Of a DNA stretch of 64,000 nucleotides, positions 46,029 to 58,829 are shown in pieces. The position numbers and the translations under genes were made by a program. Position 1 is the stretch's first letter. Each line of letters begins with the position of its first letter. Below the pieces are notes generated by a model. It was not told where the DNA came from. It saw only the letters and a program-made list of their open reading frames with translations, and did not search any database. Source of the DNA: Spodoptera frugiperda (lineage: Eukaryota > Arthropoda > Insecta > Lepidoptera > Noctuidae); the NCBI RefSeq assembly GCF_023101765.2, contig NC_064231.1:7578501-7642500 (forward strand), written 5' to 3'.

Positions 46029-46620
46029 GGTGTAGTATCAGCTCGCCCCTTGGATCTCGCCCCTGATTGCCTAAGTGCATCAACTCGCCCCTTAAATTAT
46101 TAGATACTCCAACTCGCCCCCGATTGTTGGTTAGTTAAAAGTATTGTCAGCACTCGGAGTTTATAAAATATTTAAATGAATATTTTTTCTTAAAACTTCA
46201 AAAATGCCTTGGGATTTAATAGTGAAAATTGAAATAAAACTGCATGTGTAATAAAAACGGGGCGAGTGGAACATTTTAATCGGTAGGGGCAAGATCCGGG
46301 GGCGAGCTGATACTACACCCATAAAAGGTCCCTTTTGTTACAGTAGGTAAGCCAGGTAATAAAACTATCACAAGTGGTTAAATTACTTACCAGTTTTGTT
46401 TACTGTACATTTTTCTGAATATACCTTTTTTAGTTAAATTTCAAAGGGAATGCCGCAAGGGGCGAGTCGATGCATCAAAATAATTATTTAATTGTTAAAT
46501 TTTTCACTCGCCCCGTAATTTCGTAAGGGGCGAACCACAACTCCAAATTAATAAAAACGGGGCGAGTGGAACATTTTAATCGGAAGGGGCAAGATCCAGG
46601 GGGCGAGCTGATACTACACC
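46029..46620. mobile_element. TIR element with spaced CTCGCCCC motifs and doubled right end
   Basis: The left end ggtgtagtatcagctcg (46029 onward) is mirrored by right ends cgagctgatactacacc finishing at 46319 and again at 46620. The two right-end blocks (46250-46319 and 46550-46620) are nearly identical. CTCGCCCC occurs at 46042, 46056, 46084 and 46113 on the plus strand, and its complement GGGGCGAG recurs toward the right side. There is no ORF. It looks like a non-autonomous DNA element, either composite or with a tandemly duplicated terminus. I do not recognise the family and saw no convincing target duplication. Confidence 0.8.
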
Positions 46621-48191
46621 ACATTTTCAAGTTATTTATTATTAAATAGGTGTTAAAGATAAAGATAAAGTGTTCTAGGCTATTTTAATCAATTTAGGCG
46701 CATCAATGTATCGTGTAAAACGAATTATATAAACATCGTTGTAATGGATCTGTTAATTAGTCAAAATTTATGCACTCTATTTAATAACATGTACAAGAGT
46801 ATATAGCAAACATCTTGTTAAAAGTGAACCTAGATGGCAGTTTGACGGATACCAAGCTTATGCAATATTATAAGGTTCTCTTAATCGCGAATATCAACAT
46901 TTTGTAAACGGGATTCTCCCAAAAACCCCAGACAGGTAATGATAAAAAAGATAATTATTAAAAAAAAAAGGAATTCCATATCCATTTTTTATAATAATAG
47001 TCGCAATCTACTGCTTAAGGCTGATGTTGCATGGATAACAGGAAAATTAAAACGATTAAAACAATATAAACAAAAAAACTTTAGCATTTTTCGAGAGCTT
47101 TCCGTTTTCGACTTAACAATAATATTCTTTGTAAAAAATAGATTAAGCAAACATAATACAGGTAAACTTAATCAAATGAAGGACTATTGAAAGACATGAA
47201 TTATGCAATGTACATAATTATGTACATTGACTAATATTTTTTAATATGAAATAACCAACATCAGAGCACATCTTTACATCGCCATCGCCACCGGTCCCAT
47301 GCATAGCTAAATAAACGAAATATCAACTGACATCGCCTTGGCATTACAATCGCACGTTCATTAGGACGAGAATGTAAACAGTTAATATTTTTCTTACTGA
47401 ACTTTATCGACAATAATTAAATAACCTTGGTTATGTCAAAAACTTCCAATACATAAAAACACAATACCCAATTAAATAAATATTAAACGCAATAGACACA
47501 AAAACATTGAACGGTCGCCTCTAAAGATCGCGTGGAGTTTTTTTTTTCTCACAAAATTATTGGTAATTTATATCATTATCGTGTTATGGACGATCTGTAT
47601 AATAATACATTTTAATAACGTTCTTGTATTTCGGATTACTTATATACATCATTATCTAATAATAACCTATGCTATAAATAAACTTTGACTTCTAAAAAAT
47701 ATTCTTTAGACTTCTATTGATTTTTTCTAGAATTTGAGTCATTTAACCGGTTGGTAAATACAACAGGGTTGCAATACAAATGTTTAAACAGTTTGATCAT
47801 GTTCTAAAAGGTGTGATGTTAGCAAAAAAATATTTAAAAATAGCCAAGCATATTCCAACCTAATATCCTAAAATTCACAGTTTATATTTGTTTACAAACT
47901 CTGTCCTGACATTTTCAACACCTGATAATAGTTTTTTTTTTTTATATCTAGTTAGAATACACATTTAACCTTAGAGCTAAGTGGTCGAACTTAGACATTA
48001 CGTACGTTCATAAGTTTTAGTAATTGTACTTCAAGGACAGAAGAGAGATTAAGTCGTTATTGGTAATGATCATAATATTAAGCTCTTCTAGCATTAATTT
48101 TAATTGTACGTAATTACTTACTAGAATAATATATTTGTCAACTTACCTTACCACTTTATTGAATGATTTTCTCTTTTTCTTAGACTTATTA
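46621..48191. other. Intergenic AT-rich DNA
   Basis: I see nothing I can name here. An 83-codon lysine/asparagine-rich frame at 46939-47190 has the composition of the surrounding AT-rich DNA and no motif. Confidence 0.45.
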
Positions 48192-48445
48192 TGGTATAAG
48201 CCAGTAAACAAACGGGCGGATCCCCTGATGATAAGCAATGGCGGCCGCCGGTGACCACCTGAAACACCAGAGGCGTTCCAAGTGCGATGCCGGCCTTTTG
48301 GATGTTAGGAATTTAAGGATATTTGTGGAATCGGGGATTAGGAAGATGTGTAATTGGGCGTATGGTAACCTCACTCACACACGAAACATAACGCAAGCTA
48401 TGTTACACGGCTTTTTGTGAGCCCGTGTTAGTCTCCGGTCGAGAC
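48192..48445 (+). repeat. Dispersed repeat family B, copy 6
   Basis: tataagccagtaaacaaac, gggcggatcccctgatgat, accagaggcgttccaag and ggtaacctcactcacacac follow the consensus order. Open frames on both strands over it are repeat-derived. Confidence 0.8.
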
Positions 48446-51400
48446 TTCTTCCAACTCGATTTTGGGGTTGGCACTAACATAATTGGATAGACCTCAGTGC
48501 TATATTGACATAAGATAGATTACTAGATTCGGCTAAACGTCAGCATTATACAAAGATCAACTGCTATATTGCAGTCATCAACGTATTCTTGGTTGGACTG
48601 GACTTGCCAGATTTTTTGTCGTAGATATTCTTATAACAATCAATTAGATCTAATCTACATGTACATATTAACAATATCAAATTCAGTACACGTACCAATG
48701 TTATTTACTACCAATAAATAAAAATGTGCCTAGAATTAGGAACACTAATAATTATATACCTTAAACATTTAAAGGCCTTTAATTATGTATTTATTTAAGC
48801 ATTAGAGCAAACATTATCAAATAATAACATCTATATACATCTATTAAACAACAGTGTAATTAATTGTTTTCACTTAATATTAATAAAATCTGACATAAAA
48901 ATAGAATGACCTTTCCTCTAATCAAAAGTTTAGGTGGTTGCATAAACAGAAAATACCTATGATCATTGACAGATAACAAATGGAGTAAACGGTGAACTTT
49001 CCTACGATACACGAGAAAATAATAATCAAATAGATTCGTGAGACTACTACGCCGATGCAGTTTAATGCATCATCTTCTATTATTATATATTACTTAACAT
49101 ATATGTAAAGTTGAAGAGTTTGTTTGTAGGTACACGCTAATCTCCGGAACTATCAGTTCGAATATTTCGATCGAATATGGATAATTATTTTTGTTGGATA
49201 GTCCATTTATCGAGGAAAGCTACAAAACATTAAGCTACAATCAAAAAGGAGCCGAGCAGTGAGTGACACCGCATGGACTAGCTGGTAGCTATGTAGTTAC
49301 TTATAGCATCTACACCAATGCAATTTATGATGCTCTGCGCCACCCACACCCACTGCACCTCGTAAATAATTGTGATCAACCACATTTTTATTACCAAAAC
49401 GCTCGAGCATTAATTTTCGCAACAACACTTCATGATTTATGTCTCTAAACGTTACATTATAATAACCACGTTTGACGAAGATTTAATGCTTTTAACACTT
49501 CCAAATGCAGTAAAAAATCGAGTAAGTAACGAGTAACGTATTCAAGCACTTGAGTTCTGTACGAATTTTATCCACGGTCATTTAATGTGTCCTCCTATTT
49601 TATTGTCTTTTGTCATTTTACTAAGAAATGTTGTCAAGCAAAAAGCATTTAAACGTATAATATACGTTAAATAGATATTGACTTAATTTTGAAAATAATA
49701 ATAACCTGAAGTACGGTACTAATTACCATTTTTTGATATTATTATTCTAATTTAAGAAATAGATAGAGATTTATTATTTATTTATTTATCTATCATTCAT
49801 GTACACCACACAACGAACAACACTTTAAAGCATTATACACAATGGCACCGCTTATTCCTAAAGGAGTTTCTTCCTGCAAACAAACTACAGACAACATAAA
49901 AACAGTCAATGTGTACATGCAGAAAAAAACACACAAACTAACTAAATAAGAACTTAAAACTCTTGTTAAACATAGCCATTGTATTAACTAACCAAATATT
50001 TTGCACGTAAAAATATTTACTCAATTCAAACGGAACTCTAGCCATATTTCTGCATACATTCATAAACACATGTTTGTAAGTAACATTACTAAGACTAACA
50101 GACTACTAGCTATCAGTGGATGTCTAAAGATTTATTCATCAAGTTGTTATACCTCTAACATTTATAGTTTTGGGGACATCAATATTATGTTAGATGGCAT
50201 ACACGAGGCCGCAGTAGGTCAAGATGAATCTCCATGCACTTTTCAACTCGGTAACATTACTGCAGTTACGTGGTGACCACAACTTGTTTTTGTTAGTAGA
50301 CGAGTACCATTGCCTGCATGTGTGTGTCATGATTTGTATACCTGTTCCAGTTGATTATTTTAGCCCTTGTGTCATTGGTAATTAGGTCGTGAGGTTATAG
50401 CAAGGCAATTATTTCAACTATTTAAAAAGAAACAAATTACTGAAATGAAATATTTTTGAAAATACCATTCGCATGTGAAAATTTAAACAAAAGCTCCAAA
50501 TTATACAGTCTATTAATTACTAAGTACCTATATATATTTTTTAAATCCTTTATAATTTCCCGACGTAGATAAAATATACTACCCACTTTATTCAATCTAC
50601 CCATTTATATTGATGTGTAATATGTAAATAAATTCGTAAACAACGTCCATTGGCCAAGTACCTATTACAAATCACGTCTACACATTACATACAAAGTTTA
50701 TTAAGCTTCTATTCACAAACTTACGTTTCATACTTCAACTACTTGAGTATTTCTTCAGTCGAAAGTTCAAATAACATTATTTGATTACTACCGATTACCG
50801 AACAATAATAGCTTGTTTATTTGTACACAAAGATTGACTAATACCTTTTTGAACGTCTCACCTTGTTAATCCCTTGCTGTACACTGTTTGAAATCAGAGT
50901 CATGATGATGAGGCACAGTTGTCACTCCTTGGTAAACTTAGTATAGTCATGTAATAATAGTATACGCAAAAAGTGTACGCCTGAAACTAATAATTAAAAC
51001 ACACAATGTTTCGTTATTCAGTTGGTGCAAGTTTAACTGTTCAAGTTGTAGGTATACAGGATACACAAACTAATACCAATTAACTGACTAATCAAATACA
51101 TAATTAAAATAGGGTCAATGCTCATTAACCAATGTATAAAATCATATCCCCTTCAAAGATTCTTTCACCCTGAATAACGTCCCCGAAATTTCAATCTTAT
51201 TCACAAGTGTAATAAAATATATTTATGAACAACGAAATTAAATTACATTACGACGAACAAACCACAGAATTAGTTCCAAACGCTCCACAGCAAATATAAT
51301 TATATTATCGAGTGACGGTTATTTATTTACAAACATACAAAGCTAACTTTTTGTAGCTTATGATTATAAAAATGCCGTGAAGGTAACTTTAGCAACAACG

Positions 51401-53892
51401 TAATGTTTGAAATATTACACATAGTTATATGTTTAGTTTAGACTAAACTAGTTTATATTTGACCTAGGATGATACACTATACTAGTGTGACTAAAAAAAT
51501 TTAGCTGGTTTTGTAAACTAGATAATCCGGGTTAAATATTTTAACATAGATACTGAAATAACTTATTATAGTAGCCACTCAATGTAAACCAATGTTATTG
51601 TAAGTTTAAAAGACAGTGAAGGATAGAAAAAACGTGGTCAATCACAATTATACACAAAAACACAGAATTTTGATTAAATATTCCAGTATCCAAAATTACA
51701 CCACTATAGTCTGAAGAAGCCTCTACATTCATGTACAGCGAAATTTCGACACCGGCTTGGTAAACTTTTTACAAAATTGCTTAATTACAAATTCCTCTTT
51801 TGTTGTTTTAATTTAAAGGAATGGCCATTATTTTGTCACCGTGCACCAGCGCAGATAAATCAGTAGGGCGTGTGGGCGAATCACAATAAATCAAAAAGGT
51901 TATCGAAAGCAGTTGGAATTTAGGTAAAACTTTTTACCCTATTTTGCCATTTAAAACTCGTAGACAGTGCGCGGCTGCGACTAGCGACTATGGCTTATTT
52001 TTGACATAATTCCAGAAAACTTAGCTGTTTTGAAAAATGAAAAGAAATCAGCTGGCCAGTTATTTACATTCTAAATTCAAAAACATTTTCAAAGTTCCCA
52101 CAACAACACAAAACCAATTAGGTAATTTTATATTATTTTATAATAATCAAGCCCAAATGTTTTATTCATAATGCATTCATGTTATAAACAAGAATTACAT
52201 AAGTCATCGTGTTACTGGATATTATAATCATTTTATATGTATATGTAGTTAAATAACTAATATACTGTACTATATAAGTATATTAAAATATAATGAAGAT
52301 GTTTGATACACAGTCACATTTATATAATCATAATACTTATTAATACCAACTTCCGTTGAGATATTACCTAGCTTGAATAGTTTAGAATAATTTTATAGGA
52401 TCATAATATAAACAAAAGATATCGTGATAGCATAGAACACTGTTTCTAGAGTTACGTTATGCATTTTACTGTTGTTTGGAAAAAGGATGAACAGAACCTT
52501 TACAACCTACATATTTAAAATTTTAAACTCATTTCTGCATAGAACATACAAATCCGAAAACTAAATGATAGTTTATCAGTATCAGAGATTGAAACTCTGT
52601 TCACTGTTAAACTTTCAACTTAGCTTATCACCAAGCAAGATACTGGCCAAATGTCGACACATCTAAAAACTAATAAAACTAAAAATATGCATTTTAATAA
52701 AAATAATTTAAAATATTTTATAGATTTTTGTTAACAATAGAATGTTGTGTCGCAATATTGTCTAGCACACAATACAAGTATTTCGCAAAAGTTACACACA
52801 CTATGGAAACATAGGTGTATCTATTTCAGAGTTGTGACAGCAGCTATAAAGTTAAATCTTTAAGATTTACCGATAATCTTTTTTCTCACTAATCCTTAAT
52901 ACGTTGACTGAGCTTCAGCTAATATCTACGTGTCTATACTACCTTTATACTAGCGGCTTTGCCCGCGTTATTAGGATAAAAAATAACCTATTTATTGATT
53001 TAGACTATAATCTGCCAGATCTGTTTCGTTGTTTTATGTGAAAGAGTAACAAACATACTACACACACATATTGTAACAAACTTTCGCATTTATAATACTA
53101 ATATGATTTATATTACGTACATACAGATGTGTGAGTGTGTATAATGTCGAATGTTGATACGAAGCTCCAAACGAACTCATTGTGTTTTCACTCACGTACT
53201 ATTTCTTAATCTGTCTGTCATGAAATTTGAGTCAGTTTTTATCATATTCAATTATAATATATTGTAGTAACTTCATATAAATTGTGACGACACTTTAATC
53301 TAATGAACAAATAATTTAAAGATTTCCTAGCAACATGAACATTGCTTGATTTTGGTCAAAGGGAAATGTCAGATACCTAAATTGAAACAAACATTTAACT
53401 AGTAGTACTTAACGCACACCTATAACAACACAAGACATTTACTTGCGACATATTTATTAGGTACACATATGTAGGTACATTTGACATACCTAGTTATGAA
53501 TTATTGATATACGTCTCCAATTTAATTATAAACATAAATTATTAACGAGTATTACAAAATTTATTTTAGCTGTGTATTTACTTAAATTACAACGACTTCT
53601 TTATTTGGCAAACATAAAAACTCTTTAAATAAATAGATTGATGTCATAGGAATAATACCTGTGTAAATTTACTATTGAATTAAAAATCTTAATGTTTACT
53701 AAATGCACGTAATGTCTTAATATAATAAAAACGAATAGTATTGTTAAATCAGCATTTGATTTGTGGTCTTATGCCAAAGTTCATAAAAAAGTGCGGAGGT
53801 CTCTTTAAAACATAGAGTGGAGTGAGGAGCGCGTCACCGCGACCCATCCTCACATGATGTCAGCCTTCTGCAAGTGCTTGCAACTCGGGATA
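48446..53892. other. Gene-poor intergenic DNA upstream of CPR-D
   Basis: No gene could be supported across about 5 kb. A reversed family D fragment lies at 52953-53104 (ctagcggctttgcccgcg at one end, ttcgcatttataatactaa at the other). Frames at 49263-49448 and 50001-50276 have no motif, no splice signals with partners and ordinary composition. The last ~90 bases before the CPR-D TATA box are GC-rich. Confidence 0.45.
52953..53104 (-). repeat. Lepidopteran dispersed repeat family D, fragment 4 (reverse)
   Basis: It starts with the gcggctttgcccgcgtta end and finishes with the actttcgcatttataatac end, which are the two family termini in reverse order relative to 13353-13510. Confidence 0.65.
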
Positions 53893-53928
53893 TATATAAA
53901 ATGAACGATCTTACACTAGTTACTCATT
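53893..53928 (+). promoter_or_regulatory. TATA box and initiator of CPR-D
   Basis: TATATAAA at 53893-53900 is followed 31 bases later by TCATT (53924-53928). The implied 5' UTR is ~37 bases. The preceding GC-rich stretch (gcgcgtcaccgcgaccc) is probably the proximal promoter. Confidence 0.72.
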
Positions 53929-53962
53929 CGTTAGTTTGAACTCAAGACGAAAACTAAGCATC

Positions 53963-56900
53963 ATGCTCAAATACGTGAGTCGAGATTTTTTTTTTATTTT
54001 GCTTAAATTTAATAATTAGATATACCGTATATAATCATTGAAAGATTAATAATATTCTGAAATGTTTTTTGCAATTTGTTAATGAAAGTGTGTCGTGTCT
54101 TTTGTGATGCATTTGTAAGGTGTAGTAATGGTCATAAGATGCGCAAAAACAATGGTTCGAGGTGTCATACCGGAGTGACTTGATGAATCCTGACCCCAGG
54201 GTTACGTTTGCAACAGCTGGCCTGTTATTACTGAGCCATCGCGTGCTCTCATGTTTTATTCAGGATTTTAATACCTGTGTATATTCAATTTATTTAATAT
54301 TCGGTGTGATTAGTGTTGAGTTATTATTTTTCGCTGGGGTCTTGGATTTTTAATTAAGGATAACTCGTAGTTAGAATTTACTTTTTAATACTCAGTAGCT
54401 ACAGTGAGTCTGGTTTTATGCTTAATACTAATCATAGTCTCTTTATCTTTACTTCACGCTTACTTTTCCAAGTGGTATAGTAGAATTGATCATCATCAGC
54501 TACTAGTTTTCACCAGGAAGGTTCATATAGTCAATCAAAGTTCCAATTCTTTCAAATAATTCCCAAGTATCCGTAGCTCATATACTAACTAATCTTGGTA
54601 CATTCATCTCGCTATATCAGTAATGCATGCAGTTATTTACCATAATACATTTTACCTAAAAGTCAGTCCTTTAACTGGGTAACAGTAAACAATGGGTCGT
54701 CTGTTAAGCTCTGAACGTTTACTGTCGCTACCTCACAGTTAGCATTTAACTGAAGCATTAAACTGGGATGCAAGGAACATGTTTATGAAAGGAGGTTTAT
54801 TTAAACATTTAAACTTAAGCCTTATTAGCAAAACGGTTATATAATAGTCTAATTGGCAACTTATGTACGGTACTAAAACATAAACTACTAACTTCTGCCA
54901 GCGGTTTCGCCCGCATTCTCGAGGTAAAAATCACATTTTACATTTATAATATTAATACGATTAGGTCCAATTTCAATTAACACCCATTTCTTTATTAATA
55001 TTACGCTTGTATATATCTAAACTTAATCACTAAACACGTTAACACGTTTGTTTCACAATTAACAAGTAATAGTCAATAGTAAAACCATAGCTTTGTAAAT
55101 AAAAAACTTTGCACATTACATAATTACATACAAACAAAGTCAAACAAGACTTAAAAGACTTATTATGAACACAGCAGTCTTCTAATTACATAAGATTATG
55201 TGTATTTTCCTTTTGCAAAATAATTGCAAACATTAATATTTACCTTTTACAAAAAAGATGGAAATTTTGTTGAAGTCACAGAATTTCTTTCTTCAGAAGC
55301 TTGATTAAATATAAACAATTAAACATCCGGTTACGTTTTTTAATTCCTAGAGGATCAAGAAAAGATAAAATTATACAATATAATAACCACTCGTGCTACG
55401 GCTACGAGTCCCATACAGGGGTGACCACTATTACTATACACCCGCCACGATTCCAGTTCAATTCTTTGATTTCATCCATTTAGATATTTTGGAACCCTGA
55501 TAATACTTTATCGGATCAGTGAGTCAAACCCTAGACTTTGCTCCTTAGTCACACTTGCAACCACTTTAGTAACGAGGCAGTATTCAAACAAATGGGCTCA
55601 ACTGAAACAAACACTCGAGATATTACTCAACCGTATTATCGAACATAATATACGTAAACAAATATTGTTTTAAATGCAGTAATGTTTGCTCATTGCATGG
55701 GTAGAAACTGCAGTACGGTTAGTTGAATGTAAGGTGATGGGGAATATAATTTGTTAAGTTAAAGATTAATCACATTATATCTAGAGAAAATTGGTGCTAT
55801 TCTCATGTATGCACCACTGCACGACCTTTCGGGGATTGAAAGGCGTGGTTTTAAGATGAATGTCATTATATTTTGCTTTAATTTTCTTAAAAAAAACTCG
55901 TTCCTAATAATGAATGTTTTCTGTTGTTAAATGGAATCTAAGAAAGAAAATGCATATTGCCAATTTACCACTGACATAAGCGTAATATCAGGTTCCATTT
56001 TACATAGAAAATCTAATATAGTGTAGTGTTGTGAATACAATCTCCCAACAATTTCTGAATGTAATCTGATGAATGTAATCTCCCAACAATTTCTTCGAAA
56101 ACCCTATCTACTAAAAATGCTAATTACTTTTACATGTTTGTGTACAGGTAGCTTTGGTTTGCGTGCTCGTGGCGGTCTGCGCCGGCGCACCTCAGCAGAA
56201 CCCACAAGACGTGCAGATCCTGCGCTTCGATAGCAATGTCGAGCCTGATGGTTACAGCTTCGCGTAAGTTTATCTACAGACGTCTTTTCTTTATAAGCTT
56301 TCACATTTGTTATAGTAAGGGAGTTATCTACTCACGCGCAAGTTATAAAATAACTGACATTTTCCTAATTGGGTAGTATTTTCTAAAGACAATTCATAAT
56401 GATATTTTAAATTAATCGAATACTAAAAATGGTATCCCAAACGTACAAGGTAGGTTGTAGTCAGTAAGAGTCTGAGCCTAGGGCGGGAGAAGTCATTGGA
56501 TGATATTCCCCACTTAAAAATAAAGAACAAAACGTACAAGGTATATTTTAATAGCTACATAATCTTATGTTAATTTACCACTCAACACCATTTTCCATTA
56601 TGTTTTCATTCAATTGTAATGAAACATTTAATAGAAAGACGGTGTCTTTGACGCAAATATATTAAATTATGTTGTAGCCGCAGTAAAATTTAACGACGTT
56701 CTAGGATAGAGAAGATGTTTAACTAGACACATACTACATACATACATACATATATCTTATTATAGTCTTGTCCTAAATCGTTGCGCGGACGGCTATAGCC
56801 TTTGAAGGCGTGTCGTAAACAATACATATGTTATTCTTATATGTATGTTTGTATATTTGTATGTGTAAAGACCTGGTATTGGGAACATGCGACTGATAAT

Positions 56901-58625
56901 AATCATCAGTCGATAATAATCATACAACTAATTACTAGTTTCCTGTAAGCCCTCTCAGGTCAAATGGTTGTAATTATTATTATTACAAAATCATTAATAG
57001 TTTTGTGAAACGTAATATAATGTTCATGACATATTTAGCCTGAAATATATAACCTATTTTGCCTTGATATGTAGTAATAAGAATAGATTAATCAATAACA
57101 ATGAGGCTTAATTAAACACATTATTTACCTATACGAAGGCAATGCATTGTATGCTTTAACATAATTACTTAATCAGTTGGTAAATGTAGCCGTTTCTTGC
57201 GAAATGAACTGAGTTAAGAGTAGGCGATGACCCTTTGTGACGTAACCAACTAACATTATACAACTCCCATTGTAAACCATAAAAAATAATATAACCATTT
57301 CGATCTGTCAACAGTGACTTAAGTTTTTACCTAATTATGTAATGGAAAGTGGAATATTAAATTTTATATTATTTTTACGACATCTTGCATCAATCAACTT
57401 AAGCTATCAATGAGATAAGAACCCGTTTCTCTTCATCAATAAGCTAAACAAATTGACATCTGTACAAACACAGTTTCAATTCAGAGGTCACGAAAATATT
57501 AATCACTATTAGTACCGCGCGTTGATGTCTTTTGTTCGACTAATTGATTTTTTTACGGCCCGTAGCGAGTGTCTTGTTAATTTCGTGTTATTGTGAATTT
57601 TAGCTGCTTGTATAATTTAGTACTATCGTGTAAGTGTCATAAATAATTCGTTTACTGATAAATCATGTCAGTCGTGATAACGATGATGATCATTTTCCAT
57701 TCTCAAAAAAAAAACGATGATGATTTATTTAGGAACAAAATATTGTTTGTACGAATTAAATTACATAATTAGGAATATAACCCGATTTATCGTTACCATG
57801 TACGTAGTTAATAATTATGTTCGCCAGTTTCAAGTACAATACATAAATACATTATTCACTCACTATATCCTCTAGACTAGTAAACAAGGAAACTGATGAT
57901 ACAAATAAACAGTAATGACTCTATAAAACATTTAAAGTAATAACATGTAATAAGTTCCACAAGTTTTTAGAATATAACCTTGTTTTTCTGTAAAGCCTTG
58001 TTCGATTGTAATCATAAAGTCATTATGACTGACTTAGGAGCTGATGATTCCGGGATCAAGGAGATCGGTCGGGGTCAAGGAGAAGATAAAGAGTTGTATT
58101 AAATAGTAATCACTCTTCATAAATCTAAAACAATATTGTGTAGAGATTTATTATGTCAATAGAATATTCATTGAAAAGAGTTTTTTGTCTTTATGCATAT
58201 GCATAATATACGCATTATATAAATAAATACGTAACGCCTGCTATTCCTCGAATGATTAAATAGAGAAGTATCTACTAACACTTAATTTAACAAAACCCCA
58301 ATCTATCTATACAGATTTGTTCTATTTTATTCTATTTACTCATATTTGTTTTAATTCATAATTTAGGTCACTAAAAAAAACGTTAAACCATGCATATATT
58401 TTTATCTTATTTAAATTAACATCAACAAATCTCTTCTACAGCTATGAGACCAGCGACGGCACCTCAAGACAGGAGGAAGGCAAGTTGGACAACCCTCAGT
58501 CAGAGAACGCCGCATTGACCGTCACTGGACAGTACGCGTACGTCGCCCCTGACGGCAAGCACTACACCGTCACCTTCACCGCAGGACCCAACGGCTTCCA
58601 GCCCAAGACCTCCCTAGGACAATAA
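53963..58625 (+). CDS. RR-1 cuticular protein CPR-D, 103 aa (LCP-type)
   Basis: The exons are 53963-53974, 56148-56263 and 58442-58625 (312 bp), with phases 0 and 2. The signal peptide MLKYVALVCVLVAVCAGA is likely cut near residue 17. The Rebers-Riddiford region is the most canonical of the four: Y40-x-F42-x-Y44-E-T-S-D-G at 44-49, R-Q-E-E-G at 52-56, G72-x-Y74-x-Y76-V-A-P-D-G at 77-81, Y84, F88, and N-G-F-x-P at 93-97. It resembles the small larval cuticle proteins (LCP16/17 type) of moths. It is expected to bind chitin in flexible larval cuticle. It is separated from the rest of the cluster by 13 kb of repeats. An ATTAAA signal is at 58824-58829. Confidence 0.95.
54893..54962 (-). repeat. 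Lepidopteran dispersed repeat family D, fragment 5 (reverse)
   Basis: ctgccagcggtttcgcccg and catttataatattaatacg are the two ends of the family brought close together by an internal deletion. It is in intron 1 of CPR-D. Confidence 0.55.
56448..56516 (+). repeat. Dispersed repeat family A, copy 7 (short)
   Basis: aggttgtagtcagtaagag, then gggcgggagaagtcattgg and atgatattccccactta, is a short copy in intron 2 of CPR-D. Confidence 0.7.
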
Positions 58626-58823
58626 GATCACACACCGAAATAATCTTGTAAATAGTTAATACTCCTCATCAGTAGAATACTACTTTCAATAGATTTGTCA
58701 GATCACAAGATCTCAGCTGTTAAGGGATCTAATTCTAAATTCGCGTGCCATAAGGACGTCTTTTGTTTGTTTAATTTTTGTGTATATTGCTTTTTTGTAC
58801 TTTTATAAAATTTTAATGCAATA

Positions 58824-58829
58824 ATTAAA
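58824..58829 (+). terminator. Poly(A) signal of CPR-D
   Basis: ATTAAA lies about 200 bases after the stop and is followed by a T-rich, GTTTT-containing stretch. Confidence 0.55.

Noticed and set aside
46029..46620. CRISPR-like array of spaced GC-rich repeats
   Set aside because: Repeats are only ~8 bases, irregularly spaced and in both orientations within inverted termini; the genome is eukaryotic.
49263..50276. Two open frames (61 and 91 codons) upstream of CPR-D as cuticle-like genes
   Set aside because: No signal peptide, no Rebers-Riddiford motif, no splice partners and background composition.
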